Shown: positions 45,481 through 56,093, counted from the first letter of the stretch. The stretch is DNA of 64,000 bases from Sphingomonas abaci (GCF_014199625.1 NZ_JACHNY010000006.1:1-64000), one strand, 5' to 3'. Notes: a model not told the origin generated them from the letters alone. A program made the numbers and translations.

Positions 45481-46737
45481 ATGGAGCAGGACACCCCCCC
45501 GACCCCGGCCGCCGAGGAGAGCGGCACCCGCCGTTTCCGCGCCAAGCGCGACGCGATCCTGGCGGCGGCGGCGGAGGCGATCAACGAGCAGTCGGCCAAG
45601 GGCATGACCTTCGCCGACGTGGCGCGCCGCGTCGGGCTGAACACGACCAGCGTCACCTATTACTTCAAACGCAAGGAGGATCTGGCCGCCGCCGCGTTCG
45701 AGAACACGCTCGACCGGCTGGGCGAGATGCTGGCGGAGGCGATGCGTGAACCGACGCCGCAAGCGCGCGTCGCCCGCTACCTGCGGCTCAACATGGCGCG
45801 GCTGGCGCGGATCGCGGCAGGCGAGGAGAAGGCCTTCGCCGTCCTGTCCGACCTGCGCGCCACCGAGGACCCGATCCGCACCCGGCTGATGACCGGATGG
45901 CAGCGCGTGTTCCGCGACACCCGCGCACTTTGGGGCCCGCCCGCCAGCCGCGCGCACAAGGACCTCGCCGGCGCCCGCGCGCATGTGCTGCTGGAGAACA
46001 CCTTCTGGCTGCCGATCTGGCTCCAGCGCTACGATCTCGACCAATATGACCGGGTCGAGGCGCGGCTGATGGACGTGTTCGCGCACGGCATCGCTGCGCC
46101 GGGCGCGCCGTGGAGCCCGGTGATGCTCGACCTGGCGCATGACGAGGCCGAACCGGGCCGCGCCGCCTTCCTGCTCGCCGCCACCCGGCTGATCAACGAG
46201 CTCGGCTATCGCGGCGCGTCGGTGCAGCGGATCGCATCCGAGCTGAACGTGACCAAGGGCAGTTTCTACCACCATCTCGACGCCAAGGACGAGCTGGTGC
46301 TGGCCTGCTATCGCCGCAGCTTCGACACCATCGCGCAAGGACAGGCGCGCGCCGATGCGCTGGGCGGCAGCCACTGGCAGCGGCTGTCGAGCAGCATCGC
46401 CACGCTGCTCGACGTGCAGTTCGCCGAGGCCGCGCCCTTGCTGCGCACCACGGCGCTCAGCGGCCTGCCGGCGGGCGAGCGCGAGGCGATGGTGGATCGC
46501 TCCAACCGGATCGCGCGCCGCTATGCCGGCATGATGATGGACGGCGTAGCGGAAGGATCGTGCCGCCCGGTCGACGCGCTGGTCGCGGCGCAGGCGCTCA
46601 CCTCGCTCCAGAACGCGGCGTTCGACATGCGCAAATGGGCCACCACCATGCCCCGCGCCACCGCCATCGCCATGTATGCCTCGACCTTGCTCTACGGCAT
46701 GTTCGACGACCGGATGGCCGTCACGCCACCGGGCTGA
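45481..46737 (+). CDS. Tandem TetR-family transcriptional regulator
   Basis: This 418-residue protein contains two complete TetR units. The first helix-turn-helix is near 42-63 (MTFADVARRVGLNTTSVTYYF), followed by a ligand domain to about 215. The second is near 245-266 (ASVQRIASELNVTKGSFYHHL), with its own C-terminal domain. Usual TetR proteins have about 200 residues and act as dimers; this one may form the pair within one chain. It is transcribed away from the five-gene oxidation operon and probably represses it through the site at 45394-45414, with an acyl-CoA-like effector. Confidence 0.88.
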   Translation: MEQDTPPTPAAEESGTRRFRAKRDAILAAAAEAINEQSAKGMTFADVARRVGLNTTSVTYYFKRKEDLAAAAFENTLDRLGEMLAEAMREPTPQARVARYLRLNMARLARIAAGEEKAFAVLSDLRATEDPIRTRLMTGWQRVFRDTRALWGPPASRAHKDLAGARAHVLLENTFWLPIWLQRYDLDQYDRVEARLMDVFAHGIAAPGAPWSPVMLDLAHDEAEPGRAAFLLAATRLINELGYRGASVQRIASELNVTKGSFYHHLDAKDELVLACYRRSFDTIAQGQARADALGGSHWQRLSSSIATLLDVQFAEAAPLLRTTALSGLPAGEREAMVDRSNRIARRYAGMMMDGVAEGSCRPVDALVAAQALTSLQNAAFDMRKWATTMPRATAIAMYASTLLYGMFDDRMAVTPPG

Positions 46738-46865
46738 CGGCGGTTCGACCCGGCGCCACCATGGTCCTGCCTCCACACGATCGCGACAGCGCGTCGTCCC
46801 GGCGGCGTTGCGGTGGCGGCCCACGCTCCTACATCGCGGGCGGACGCTGACAAGGACCCCTTCCG

Positions 46866-47555
46866 ATGATCGACCTCTATTACTGGCCCACCCCGAACGG
46901 CCACAAGATCACGCTGTTCCTGGAGGAGGCCGGACTCGATTACCGCATCGTACCGGTCGATATCGGCAAGGGCGACCAGTTCGCGCCCGATTTCCTGAAG
47001 ATCGCGCCCAACAACCGCATGCCGGCGATCGTCGACCATGAACCGGCCGATGGCGGTGCGCCGATCAGCCTGTTCGAATCGGGTGCGATCCTGCTCTACC
47101 TGGCCGAGAAGACCGGGCGGTTCCTGCCCGCCGACACGCGCGGCCGGGCCGAGGTGGTGCAGTGGTTGATGTGGCAGATGGGCGGGCTGGGTCCGATGCT
47201 GGGCCAGAACCATCATTTCAACATCTATGCGCCGGAGAAGATTCCCTATGCGCAGGATCGCTACCGGCGCGAGACGGCGCGGCTTTACGGCGTGCTGAAC
47301 AGCCGGCTGGCCGACCGGGACTATGTGGCGGGCGATTATTCGATCGCCGACATGGCCTGCTATCCCTGGATCGTGCCGCATGAGGCGCAGGGTCAGGCGC
47401 TGACGGATTTCCCGCATCTGCACCGCTGGTTCGACCGGATCGCCGCGCGTCCGGCGACGGCCGCCGCCTATGCGCGGGCCGAGGGACTGAAGACGCGCAA
47501 CCTCGCCACCGACGAGGAAGCGCGCAAGATGCTGTTCGGGCAGAACGCGCGATAG
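46866..47555 (+). CDS. Glutathione S-transferase, Nu/YfcG-like
   Basis: This 229-residue cytoplasmic GST has an N-terminal thioredoxin fold. It has TPNGHKITLFLEEAGLDY, the cis-Pro segment NNRMPAIV and the glutathione-binding ESGAILLYLAEK. The all-helical C-terminal domain includes YSIADMACYPWIVP. The Thr-Pro-Asn active loop fits Nu-class enzymes, which often act as disulfide-bond reductases. It lies downstream of the TetR gene with its own leader, so it may or may not share control. Confidence 0.9.
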   Translation: MIDLYYWPTPNGHKITLFLEEAGLDYRIVPVDIGKGDQFAPDFLKIAPNNRMPAIVDHEPADGGAPISLFESGAILLYLAEKTGRFLPADTRGRAEVVQWLMWQMGGLGPMLGQNHHFNIYAPEKIPYAQDRYRRETARLYGVLNSRLADRDYVAGDYSIADMACYPWIVPHEAQGQALTDFPHLHRWFDRIAARPATAAAYARAEGLKTRNLATDEEARKMLFGQNAR

Positions 47556-47688
47556 GCTGCACCGGCCGGGCGGCGATTGTTACGCTTTGCGACAGTTTCG
47601 CCGCCCGCCGACATAGCTGCGCGACAGGGGCGCGCGATAGGAATCGGACCTTGGACGGGGATCGCCCCCACCGACCGGAGATGCGCCG

Positions 47689-48162
47689 ATGGAACCCTTC
47701 GCCCTGATCCTCGCCGCCGTGCTGGCCCAGACCAGCGCGGATGCTCCGCCCCCGCCCCCGCCGCCATCCGCGCCGCCGCTCCAGCAGATGATGCGCGCCG
47801 ATGCCGATGGCGACGGCATCGTCACCCGCCAGGAAGCGTTGACCGCCGCCGATCTCGACTTTGCGAAGATGGACGCCGATCATGACGGGCAGGTCATCCC
47901 TGCCGAGCGCCGCGCCTATGTCGCGCAGGCCCGCGATCCACAGGGGCTTGGCCGGCGCGGCCCGCCCCGCCGCCAGGAGGAAAGTCAGCCGATGACGCCG
48001 GAGCAGTTCCGCGCCCGCGCCGCCGCCCGGTTCGACCGGATGGACAGCGATCATGACGGCCGGCTCGACAATGCCGAGATTGCGAAGCTGCGCGTCGCGC
48101 GGCGCGCGTGGAAGCGCGACCTGCCGCCGACCGAGGCGCGCACCCCGCCGGCCGATCGCTGA
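47689..48162 (+). CDS. EF-hand calcium-binding protein
   Basis: This 157-residue protein has a short hydrophobic N-terminus (signal-like) and a Pro-rich stretch. Three EF-hand loops follow: DADGDGIVTRQE near 39, DADHDGQVIPAE near 64 and DSDHDGRLDNAE near 120. It is probably periplasmic and binds calcium. It lies 46 bp before the response regulator on the same strand, so it may belong to the same transcript or be its target. No catalytic domain is present. Confidence 0.8.
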   Translation: MEPFALILAAVLAQTSADAPPPPPPPSAPPLQQMMRADADGDGIVTRQEALTAADLDFAKMDADHDGQVIPAERRAYVAQARDPQGLGRRGPPRRQEESQPMTPEQFRARAAARFDRMDSDHDGRLDNAEIAKLRVARRAWKRDLPPTEARTPPADR

Positions 48163-48208
48163 CGCTGGCCCCTTCCCCGCGCCGCCTGCCATGCTAGAAG
48201 CCGAGCCG

Positions 48209-48928
48209 ATGGGAGACGTGCCGCACCTGCTGCTGGTCGATGACGAGCGATCGATCCGCGAGCCGCTGGCGCAATATCTGGTCCGCCAGGGCTTTCGCGT
48301 CACCCAGGTCGGCGACGCCGCTTCCGCGCGGACGCGGCTGGCCGCCTATGCGATCGACCTGGCGATCGTCGACATCATGATGCCCGGCGAGGACGGGCTG
48401 TCGCTCTGCCGACACATCGCCGCGACCAGCGACGTGCCCGTGATCCTGCTCACCGCCAAGGCGGAGGAGACCGATCGCATCGTCGGGCTGGAGATGGGCG
48501 CGGACGATTATGTCGTGAAGCCCTTCTCACCGCGCGAACTGGCGACGCGGGCCAAGGTGGTGCTCCGGCGCCTGCGCGGCGGTGGCGCGCGTCATCATGC
48601 ACCGGATGGCGGGTCCTACGCCTTTGCCGGCTGGGTGCTGCGCGCGGGCGAGCGGGCGCTGGTCGACCGCGACGGCGTGTCGGTCGCCCTGTCGAGCGGC
48701 GAGTTCAACCTGCTCCAGGCGCTGGTCGCCCGGCCCCGCCAGGTGCTGACCCGCGATCAGCTGCTCGACCTGACGCAAGGGCGCGAGGCCGCCGCCTTCG
48801 ACCGGGCGATCGACAACCAGATCAGCCGGCTGCGCAAGAAGATCGAGGCCGATCCCAAGGCGCCCGAGATCATCAAGACCGTGTGGGGCGGCGGCTATAC
48901 GCTGGCGGCGGAGGTCACGCGGCTTTGA
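48209..48928 (+). CDS. OmpR-family response regulator
   Basis: This two-component transcription factor of about 239 residues has a receiver domain with LLVDDERSIRE, the phosphoacceptor Asp in VDIMMPGEDG and the Lys in YVVKPFSP. A winged-helix output domain follows (LSSGEFNLLQALV, ISRLRKKIE, VWGGGYTLAAE). ATG 48209 has a better purine stretch upstream than ATG 48191, which would add six residues. Its stop overlaps the kinase start, so the pair is co-translated. Confidence 0.92.
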   Translation: MGDVPHLLLVDDERSIREPLAQYLVRQGFRVTQVGDAASARTRLAAYAIDLAIVDIMMPGEDGLSLCRHIAATSDVPVILLTAKAEETDRIVGLEMGADDYVVKPFSPRELATRAKVVLRRLRGGGARHHAPDGGSYAFAGWVLRAGERALVDRDGVSVALSSGEFNLLQALVARPRQVLTRDQLLDLTQGREAAAFDRAIDNQISRLRKKIEADPKAPEIIKTVWGGGYTLAAEVTRL

Positions 48929-50262
48929 CGCGGATCTGGCCGCGCCGCTTCGCCGGACAGATGGCGTTGCTGATCGCTCTGGCGCTGTTCGTCGCCCAGG
49001 CGATCAATTTCGGGCTGGTGCTGCGCGACCGGGCGCAGTTCCGCCTCGAGCAGGCGACCCGGCCGGTCGCGGTGCGGATCGCCGACGCGCTCGACCGCGA
49101 GGTGCAGGGCAAGCGTGCGCTCGCCCCGGATCGCGGCCGGGTGCGCCGCCTGCCCGTCGACCCGATCGCCGCCACCCCGGCGGAACGCCATCCCGAGGTC
49201 GCGACCGAACTGCGCCGCCAGCTCGCCGAACTGGGCATCCGGGTCGGCCGGATCGATACGGGCCTGCGAACCGGCGACCTGGATGCGCCGCCCGGCCCCA
49301 GGCCCGAACGGTTCCGTGATCCGCCGAGCTTTGAGACCTTGCTGATCGCGATCGAGCAGCCCGGGCGCGGCTGGCTGACCATCGTCGCGCCGTGGCCCCG
49401 GCCGGAGAAGCGCATCTTCTGGGCGCTCGTGGGGCAGACGCTCATCCTCTACATCGTCGTGCTGCTGCCGGTGCTCTGGGCGGTGCGGCGGATGCTGCGG
49501 CCGTTGCGTGACCTGACCCGCGCCGCCGAGCAATTCCGGCCGGGCGCACAGCCGGTGCCGCTGTCGGCGGAGGGGCCGGAGGATGTCGCGGCGCTGATCA
49601 CCGCTTTCCACCGGCTCAGCCTGCGCGTGTCGGGGATGCTCGACGAAAAGGACCGGATGCTCGGCGCGATCGGCCACGACCTGCGCACCCCGCTGGCGGC
49701 CCTGCGCGTCCGCATCGAGTCGGTCGAGGACGAGACGGACCGCCAGCGCATGGCGGAGACGATCGCCGAGATGAACCGGACGCTGGACGACATCCTGTCG
49801 CTGGCGCGGCTGGGCCGGCCCTCCGAACCGCGGATCGAGGTCGATCTGGGCGCGCTGGTCGATGCGGTGGTGGAGGATTTCCGCGACCTGGGCGCACCGG
49901 TCGATTATGTCGAGGGGAACCGGGTCACGCTGAGGCTCCGGCCTTCGCTGATGCGGCGGGCGGTGCGGAACCTGATCGAGAACGCGGTGAAGTACGGCGT
50001 GTCGGCAACGGTGCGGATTGCGCCCGCGGGCGGGCAGGTCGCCATCCTGGTCGAGGATAGGGGCCCCGGCATCCCGGCGGATCGGCTGGAGGATGTGTTC
50101 GACCCCTTCACCCGGCTGGAGCATTCCCGCAACCGCGACACCGGCGGCATCGGCCTTGGCCTGGCGCTGGCGCGCGCGATCGCGAACGAGGCGGGCGGCG
50201 AGGTGACGCTGGCGAACCGGCCGGACGGCGGGCTGGTCGCGACCATCATCCTGCCACGCTGA
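48925..50262 (+). CDS. Sensor histidine kinase
   Basis: This 445-residue membrane kinase partners the preceding regulator. Helix 1 lies near 12-32 (MALLIALALFVAQAINF). A periplasmic domain of about 130 residues rich in Pro and Arg follows, then helix 2 near 172-190 (LILYIVVLLPVLWAV), HAMP, and HisKA with IGHDLRTPLAALR. The HATPase domain has NLIENAVKYG, EDRGPGIP and GGIGLGLALARAIA. I chose TTG 48925 because it overlaps the regulator stop (TTGA); ATG 48961 is the alternative. The signal is unknown. The 3' end overlaps the convergent MFS gene by 17 bp. Confidence 0.9.
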   Translation: MTRIWPRRFAGQMALLIALALFVAQAINFGLVLRDRAQFRLEQATRPVAVRIADALDREVQGKRALAPDRGRVRRLPVDPIAATPAERHPEVATELRRQLAELGIRVGRIDTGLRTGDLDAPPGPRPERFRDPPSFETLLIAIEQPGRGWLTIVAPWPRPEKRIFWALVGQTLILYIVVLLPVLWAVRRMLRPLRDLTRAAEQFRPGAQPVPLSAEGPEDVAALITAFHRLSLRVSGMLDEKDRMLGAIGHDLRTPLAALRVRIESVEDETDRQRMAETIAEMNRTLDDILSLARLGRPSEPRIEVDLGALVDAVVEDFRDLGAPVDYVEGNRVTLRLRPSLMRRAVRNLIENAVKYGVSATVRIAPAGGQVAILVEDRGPGIPADRLEDVFDPFTRLEHSRNRDTGGIGLGLALARAIANEAGGEVTLANRPDGGLVATIILPR

Positions 50263-51754
50263 CTCCCTCGCCCCCGTCGCCTTCCCGCACGCGCAGCATC
50301 GACAGCGCCGCAAGCAGCATCACCGCGGCGGCGAAGGCCATGGTCCAGATCGGCTCGGTCGGGAAAAAGTGGCGGACGATCGTACCCATCACGGTCGCCA
50401 CCAGGAGCTGCGGCACGACGATGAAGATGTTGAACAGGCCCATATAGATGCCCAGCTTCCGCTGCGGCAGGCTGGAGGCCAGGATCGCATAGGGCATGGC
50501 CAGGATCGACGCCCAGGCGATGCCGATCGCCACCTCCGCCAGCAGCAGCGCATAGGGATCGCGCAAGCCGAAGAAGGACAGGAAGCCGATCGCCCCGATC
50601 ACCAGCGCGCCGGCATGGGTCCGCCCCTTGCCGAATCGTCGCGCCATCGGCTGGAGGAGGAAAGCGGCGGTCAGCGCTGCGACCAGATTGTACATGGCGA
50701 ACAGGATGCCGACCCAGTTGCCGCCGGCGTTATAGGCCGCGCTCGCCGGATCGGCCGAGCCGAAGGCATATTGGGCCACGACGGGGGTCGTGTAGATCCA
50801 CATGATGAACAAGGCCGACCAGGTGAAGAACTGGGTCAGCGCCAACCGCTTCATGATCGGCGGCATCCCGGCGAAGTCGCCGACGATATGGGTCAGGACA
50901 TTGTCGCTCGCCCCCCGTGCATGGAGCCACCCCGCCGCCAGCCGCGCCACGCCATAGAGGGCGACCAGGGCGCCGAGCAGCGCCAGCTCCTTCTCCAGCC
51001 GCAGCAGCAGCACGAGCAGCGCGATGCCCCCGCCCGCCCCGATCCAGGCCAGCCCGCCCAGCGTCGAGGCGGGCGGCGCCGGCGGCGGGTCGTGCGGCGC
51101 GGCCGCCAGGCCGTCGAACGCCGCGAGTTCGGCCGGACTGTATTCGCGCGTCGTCAGCACCGTCCAGGCGACCGCCGCGAACAGCACCGCGCCGCCGAGA
51201 TAGAAGGAATAGCGCACCGTGTCCGGCACCCCGCCGCCGCCGGCCACATTGGCGATGCCCAGCCGGTCGAGGAGGAAGGGGGTCGCCGACCCGATCACCG
51301 CGCCCGCGCCGATGAACGCGGTCTGGAGTGCATAGCCGGCGGTATGCTGGTCGCGGCGCAGCATGTCGCCGACGAAGGCGCGGAACGGCTCCATCGCGAT
51401 ATTGAGCGAGGCGTCGAGCATCCACAGCAGCATGGCCGCCGCGAACAGGCCCGGCGCATTGGGCATGCCGAACAGCGCCAGCGTCGCCAGCACCGCGCCG
51501 CCGAAGAAATAAGGCCGCCGCCGCCCGAACCGGCCCCAGGTCCGGTCGGAGAAATAGCCGATCACCGGCTGCACCAGGAGGCCGGTCAGCGGCGCCGCGA
51601 TCCACAAGATGGCGAGGTCGTCGACCCGCTCGCCCAGCGACTGGAAGATGCGGCTCATATTGGCATTCTGGAGCGCGAAGCCAATCTGGATGCCGAAGAA
51701 GCCGAAGGAGATGTTCCACAGTCCGGCGAAATTCTGACGGGGCTTGTCCCGCAT
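50246..51754 (-). CDS. MFS sugar transporter of the maltose/sucrose (SLC45-like) type
   Basis: This is a 502-residue inner-membrane transporter with 12 probable helices. It begins NFAGLWNISFGFFGIQIGF, then LTGLLVQPVIGYFSDRTWGRFGRRRPYF, the R-G-R-R-P loop of the glycoside/sucrose-type carriers. A central insert rich in Pro lies near 205-225. It is 49 bp downstream of the lacI-type gene on the same strand and forms one unit with it. In similar loci it carries maltose or maltodextrin into the cytoplasm. Substrate assignment rests on the GH13 and LacI neighbours. Confidence 0.85.
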   Translation of the reverse strand: MRDKPRQNFAGLWNISFGFFGIQIGFALQNANMSRIFQSLGERVDDLAILWIAAPLTGLLVQPVIGYFSDRTWGRFGRRRPYFFGGAVLATLALFGMPNAPGLFAAAMLLWMLDASLNIAMEPFRAFVGDMLRRDQHTAGYALQTAFIGAGAVIGSATPFLLDRLGIANVAGGGGVPDTVRYSFYLGGAVLFAAVAWTVLTTREYSPAELAAFDGLAAAPHDPPPAPPASTLGGLAWIGAGGGIALLVLLLRLEKELALLGALVALYGVARLAAGWLHARGASDNVLTHIVGDFAGMPPIMKRLALTQFFTWSALFIMWIYTTPVVAQYAFGSADPASAAYNAGGNWVGILFAMYNLVAALTAAFLLQPMARRFGKGRTHAGALVIGAIGFLSFFGLRDPYALLLAEVAIGIAWASILAMPYAILASSLPQRKLGIYMGLFNIFIVVPQLLVATVMGTIVRHFFPTEPIWTMAFAAAVMLLAALSMLRVREGDGGEGVSVAG

Positions 51755-51803
51755 CCCTTATCCTCTCTCGCCCGCATGTCGTTGATTTCGGGCCTGTCGC
51801 GGG

Positions 51804-52829
<1,026 letters not shown>

Positions 52830-52971
52830 GTGCCACCACTCTCCCGCCGCCCACGCCACCATGGCGGATGCCTGGAAACGACAAACTCCAATCCTCCGCC
52901 AGCGTCAACGGCGGTGGTGCGGGCGCGGCGATTGTCACCGGAAAGCCACAATCGGTTTGTTCACGATTTGA

Positions 52972-52979
52972 ATACGTAT
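52972..52979. promoter_or_regulatory. Candidate LacI operator core
   Basis: ATACGTAT is a perfect eight-base palindrome with the central CG typical of LacI-family sites. It lies between the lacI-type gene and the receptor, about 100 bp before the latter's ATG. Flanking bases are only partly symmetric. Confidence 0.4.
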
Positions 52980-53078
52980 GTCGATCGATTGGCGTGGCGC
53001 GCAATTGATTTCATTACGCAAACAGAAATCCGGCCCACGGCGCGGCAGACGCAAACGGGGCTTTTTGGGGAGAGATTC

Positions 53079-56057
53079 ATGTACGGTTCCGACCGTGCGC
53101 CGGCCGTGTCGGCGCGCACCATCCTGAAGCTGTCGGCCAGCGGCGCGGCGCTGGGCGCAGGCCTGTTGCTGATCGGCACCACCGGCGCGATGGCGCAGAC
53201 CAGCGTGCCCGATGCGGCTCAGGTGTCCGCCGGCAGCAAGGTGCCCGATCCCGCCGCCAGCTCCTCCACCGCCGCCAACCCGAATGAGGCCGGCAGCGCC
53301 GAGGATGCCAAGGCGAGCAACGCCGCCCAGACCGGCGACATCACGCCCGCCGCCAACGAAGCGGTTGCCCAGTCCGCCGGCGCCGCCGCGCAGGATGCGG
53401 GCGCATCGCCCGAACAGGCCGACATCGTCGTCACCGGCTTCCGCCGCAGCCTGGAAAATGCCGTCGCCGAGAAGAAGAACCGCGACCAGATCGTGGAGTC
53501 GGTTTCGGCAGAGGACATCGGCAAGCTGCCCGACGCCTCGATCGCGGAATCGATCGCGCGCCTGCCCGGCCTGACCTCGCAGCGGATCCAGGGCCGCTCC
53601 AACTCGATCTCAATCCGCGGTTTCGCGCCCGATTTCTCGACCACCCTGCTCAACGGCCGCGAGCAGACCTCGACCGGCGACAATCGCGCGGTCGAATATG
53701 ACCAGTATCCGTCCGAGGTCGTGAACCAGGTCGTGGTGTACAAGACGGGCACGGCCTCGGTGATCGGCCAGGGTCTGTCGGGCACGGTCGACCTGCGCAC
53801 CATCCGCCCGCTGGAATTCGGCCGCCGCGTCATCTCGGTCGGCGCGCGGGGCGTGGACGCCGATATCGGCAAGCTGAACGCCGATTCCAAGCAATATGGT
53901 TATCGCGTCAACGGCACCTATGTGGACCAGTTCCTCGACAAGCGGTTGGGCGTGGCGTTGTCCGCCAGCTATACCGACGAGCCGTACCAGACGCAGGAGT
54001 TCAACGCCTGGGGCTATGCCAATGCCGGTCCCAGCAACGCCGCGCTGATCGGCGGGTCGAAGTCGTACATCACCTCCAACTCGCTGCGCCGGCTGGGCGT
54101 GACCGGCACGGTCGAGTTCCGCCCGGTAGAGAATTTCACCACGACGTTCGACGGCTTCTATTCCGACTTCAAGGATCACGCGATCAAGCGCGGCATCGAG
54201 CTGCCGCTCGGCTTCGACGGGCAGAACGGCCTCAGCGTCACCGATCCGGCGAACAACGGCGCGCGCTTCAACCCCGCCGCCGGGCAGATCGCAAACGGCA
54301 CCTATGTGTCGGGCACCTTCACCAACGTGCAGGGCGTGATCCGCAACAACAGCGAGCGTCGCGACGCCAAGCTCTACGCCTTTGGCTGGAACAACCAGTA
54401 TAAGGGCGATGACGGCTGGAACGCGACCTTCGACCTCAGCTATTCCAAGACGAAGCGGAACGAGACGATCTTCGAGACCTATGCCGGCACCGGTTATGGC
54501 CGGGCGCTGGGGGTCACCGATACGATCGGCTTCGTCTCCTCGTCCAAGGGCACGGTGTTCAGCCCGACGCTCAACTATTCCGACCCGGGCCTGATCCAGC
54601 TCACCGACCCGCTCGGCTGGGGCGGATCGAACGTGCAGGCCGGCTATTTCAACGACCGCGCCATCTCTGACCGGATCTGGCAGTACCGCGCCGAGGTGGA
54701 GAAGGAGATCGAGGACAGCGTCTTCTCCAGCGTACAGGCGGGCGTGAACTACACCAACCACGACAAGTCGCTGACCCCGAACGAGGCGCTCGTCCAGCTC
54801 GCCAGCGGCAAGGTGATCGAGCCGGTGCCCAGCCAGTATCTGAAGACGCCGAGCGACCAGACCTATCTGGGGCTGGGTCCGGTCATCAGCTACGATCCCT
54901 ATGACCTGCTGAACGGCGGCGTCTATCGGCTGTCGTCGAACAACGCGAACAACGATGTCCGCGCCAAGGCCTATGCGATCAGCGAAGACCTGATGACGAT
55001 GTACCTGCAGACGAACATTCGTCAGGACATCGGCAGCGCGCAGTTGACCGGCAATATCGGCGTGCAGGCCGTCAACACCTCGCAGCATACCAGCGGCTAT
55101 TACATCAATCCGACCAACAGCGGGATCGTACCGATCCGGCAGGGTGCGGATTACTGGGACGTGATGCCGTCGCTCAACCTGTCGCTGCGCACCGCCAACG
55201 ACTTCGTCATCCGCGCCGCCCTGGCGCGGCAGGTGATGCGGCCGCGCATGGACTCGATGCGGCTCGGCCTGTCCTACGGCGTCGACCAGACCCGCGGCAT
55301 CATCGCGGGCAGCAGCGGCAACCCCTTCCTGCGGCCGTTCCGCGCCAACGCCGCCGACCTGACGTTCGAAAAGTATTTCGGCAACAAGGGCTATCTGGCG
55401 GCGCAGTTCTTCTACAAGAAGCTGATCAACTATGTCGTGGACCGCAATCTCCAGGACCAGGTCTATGACTATACCGGCCTGCCGCTGAGCGGCGGGTTCC
55501 AGACCAGCAACCCGAACGCGGCCAATTACGTCTCGCCGATCGGCGTCATCACCCAGCCCTACAACGTCAAGGGCGGGCAGCTCTACGGCGTCGAGCTGGC
55601 CGGCACGCTGCCGCTCGGCGAGGTGGTCGGTTTCCTCGACGGCTTCGGCCTGACGGGTGGCGGCTCCTACACCAAGTCGGAGATCGTGGCCTATCCGGGC
55701 GCGACCGCCACCGACCTGCCGGGCTATTCGCGCTGGGTGGCGAACGGCACCGCCTTCTTCGAGAAATGGGGCTTCTCGGCGCGCGGCTCGGTCCGCTACC
55801 GGTCGAGCTTCGTGGGCGAGGTGTCGGGGCTTGCCGCCAACCGGGTCAACCGCAATGCGCGCGGCGAGCTGATCGTCGATGGTCAGATCGGCTATGACTT
55901 CACCAACGGCTTCCTCCAGGGCCTGTCCGTCTACCTCCAGGGACAGAACCTGACCAACACGCCGTTCGTGACGCAGAACCCCGGACAGGATCTCCAGATC
56001 ATCGACTATCAGCGCTACGGCCGCCGCTATCTGGCCGGCTTCACGATGAAGTTCTGA
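53079..56057 (+). CDS. TonB-dependent receptor, probably for alpha-glucan oligosaccharides
   Basis: This is a 992-residue outer-membrane importer. A signal segment ends AMAQ near residue 38. About 70 residues of Ala/Pro/Ser-rich linker follow, then a plug starting DIVVTGFRRSLENAVAEKK, typical of the large carbohydrate receptors of Caulobacterales and sphingomonads. The barrel ends in YLAGFTMKF with a terminal Phe. GGGGAGAG before ATG 53079 supports the start. It opens the operon receptor / halogenase / GH13, opposite lacI and the MFS carrier. The ligand is inferred from those partners. Confidence 0.9.
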   Translation: MYGSDRAPAVSARTILKLSASGAALGAGLLLIGTTGAMAQTSVPDAAQVSAGSKVPDPAASSSTAANPNEAGSAEDAKASNAAQTGDITPAANEAVAQSAGAAAQDAGASPEQADIVVTGFRRSLENAVAEKKNRDQIVESVSAEDIGKLPDASIAESIARLPGLTSQRIQGRSNSISIRGFAPDFSTTLLNGREQTSTGDNRAVEYDQYPSEVVNQVVVYKTGTASVIGQGLSGTVDLRTIRPLEFGRRVISVGARGVDADIGKLNADSKQYGYRVNGTYVDQFLDKRLGVALSASYTDEPYQTQEFNAWGYANAGPSNAALIGGSKSYITSNSLRRLGVTGTVEFRPVENFTTTFDGFYSDFKDHAIKRGIELPLGFDGQNGLSVTDPANNGARFNPAAGQIANGTYVSGTFTNVQGVIRNNSERRDAKLYAFGWNNQYKGDDGWNATFDLSYSKTKRNETIFETYAGTGYGRALGVTDTIGFVSSSKGTVFSPTLNYSDPGLIQLTDPLGWGGSNVQAGYFNDRAISDRIWQYRAEVEKEIEDSVFSSVQAGVNYTNHDKSLTPNEALVQLASGKVIEPVPSQYLKTPSDQTYLGLGPVISYDPYDLLNGGVYRLSSNNANNDVRAKAYAISEDLMTMYLQTNIRQDIGSAQLTGNIGVQAVNTSQHTSGYYINPTNSGIVPIRQGADYWDVMPSLNLSLRTANDFVIRAALARQVMRPRMDSMRLGLSYGVDQTRGIIAGSSGNPFLRPFRANAADLTFEKYFGNKGYLAAQFFYKKLINYVVDRNLQDQVYDYTGLPLSGGFQTSNPNAANYVSPIGVITQPYNVKGGQLYGVELAGTLPLGEVVGFLDGFGLTGGGSYTKSEIVAYPGATATDLPGYSRWVANGTAFFEKWGFSARGSVRYRSSFVGEVSGLAANRVNRNARGELIVDGQIGYDFTNGFLQGLSVYLQGQNLTNTPFVTQNPGQDLQIIDYQRYGRRYLAGFTMKF

Positions 56058-56065
56058 TCCATGCC

Positions 56066-56093
56066 GGCCGCCCGTCCTCGTCTGCGGGCGGCC
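56066..56093 (+). other. Intercistronic hairpin between receptor and halogenase
   Basis: GGCCGCCCG (56066-56074) pairs perfectly with CGGGCGGCC (56085-56093) around a ten-base loop. It sits 9 bp after the receptor stop and 18 bp before the halogenase ATG. There is no U-run. It may protect the receptor mRNA or lower expression of the downstream genes. Confidence 0.55.
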
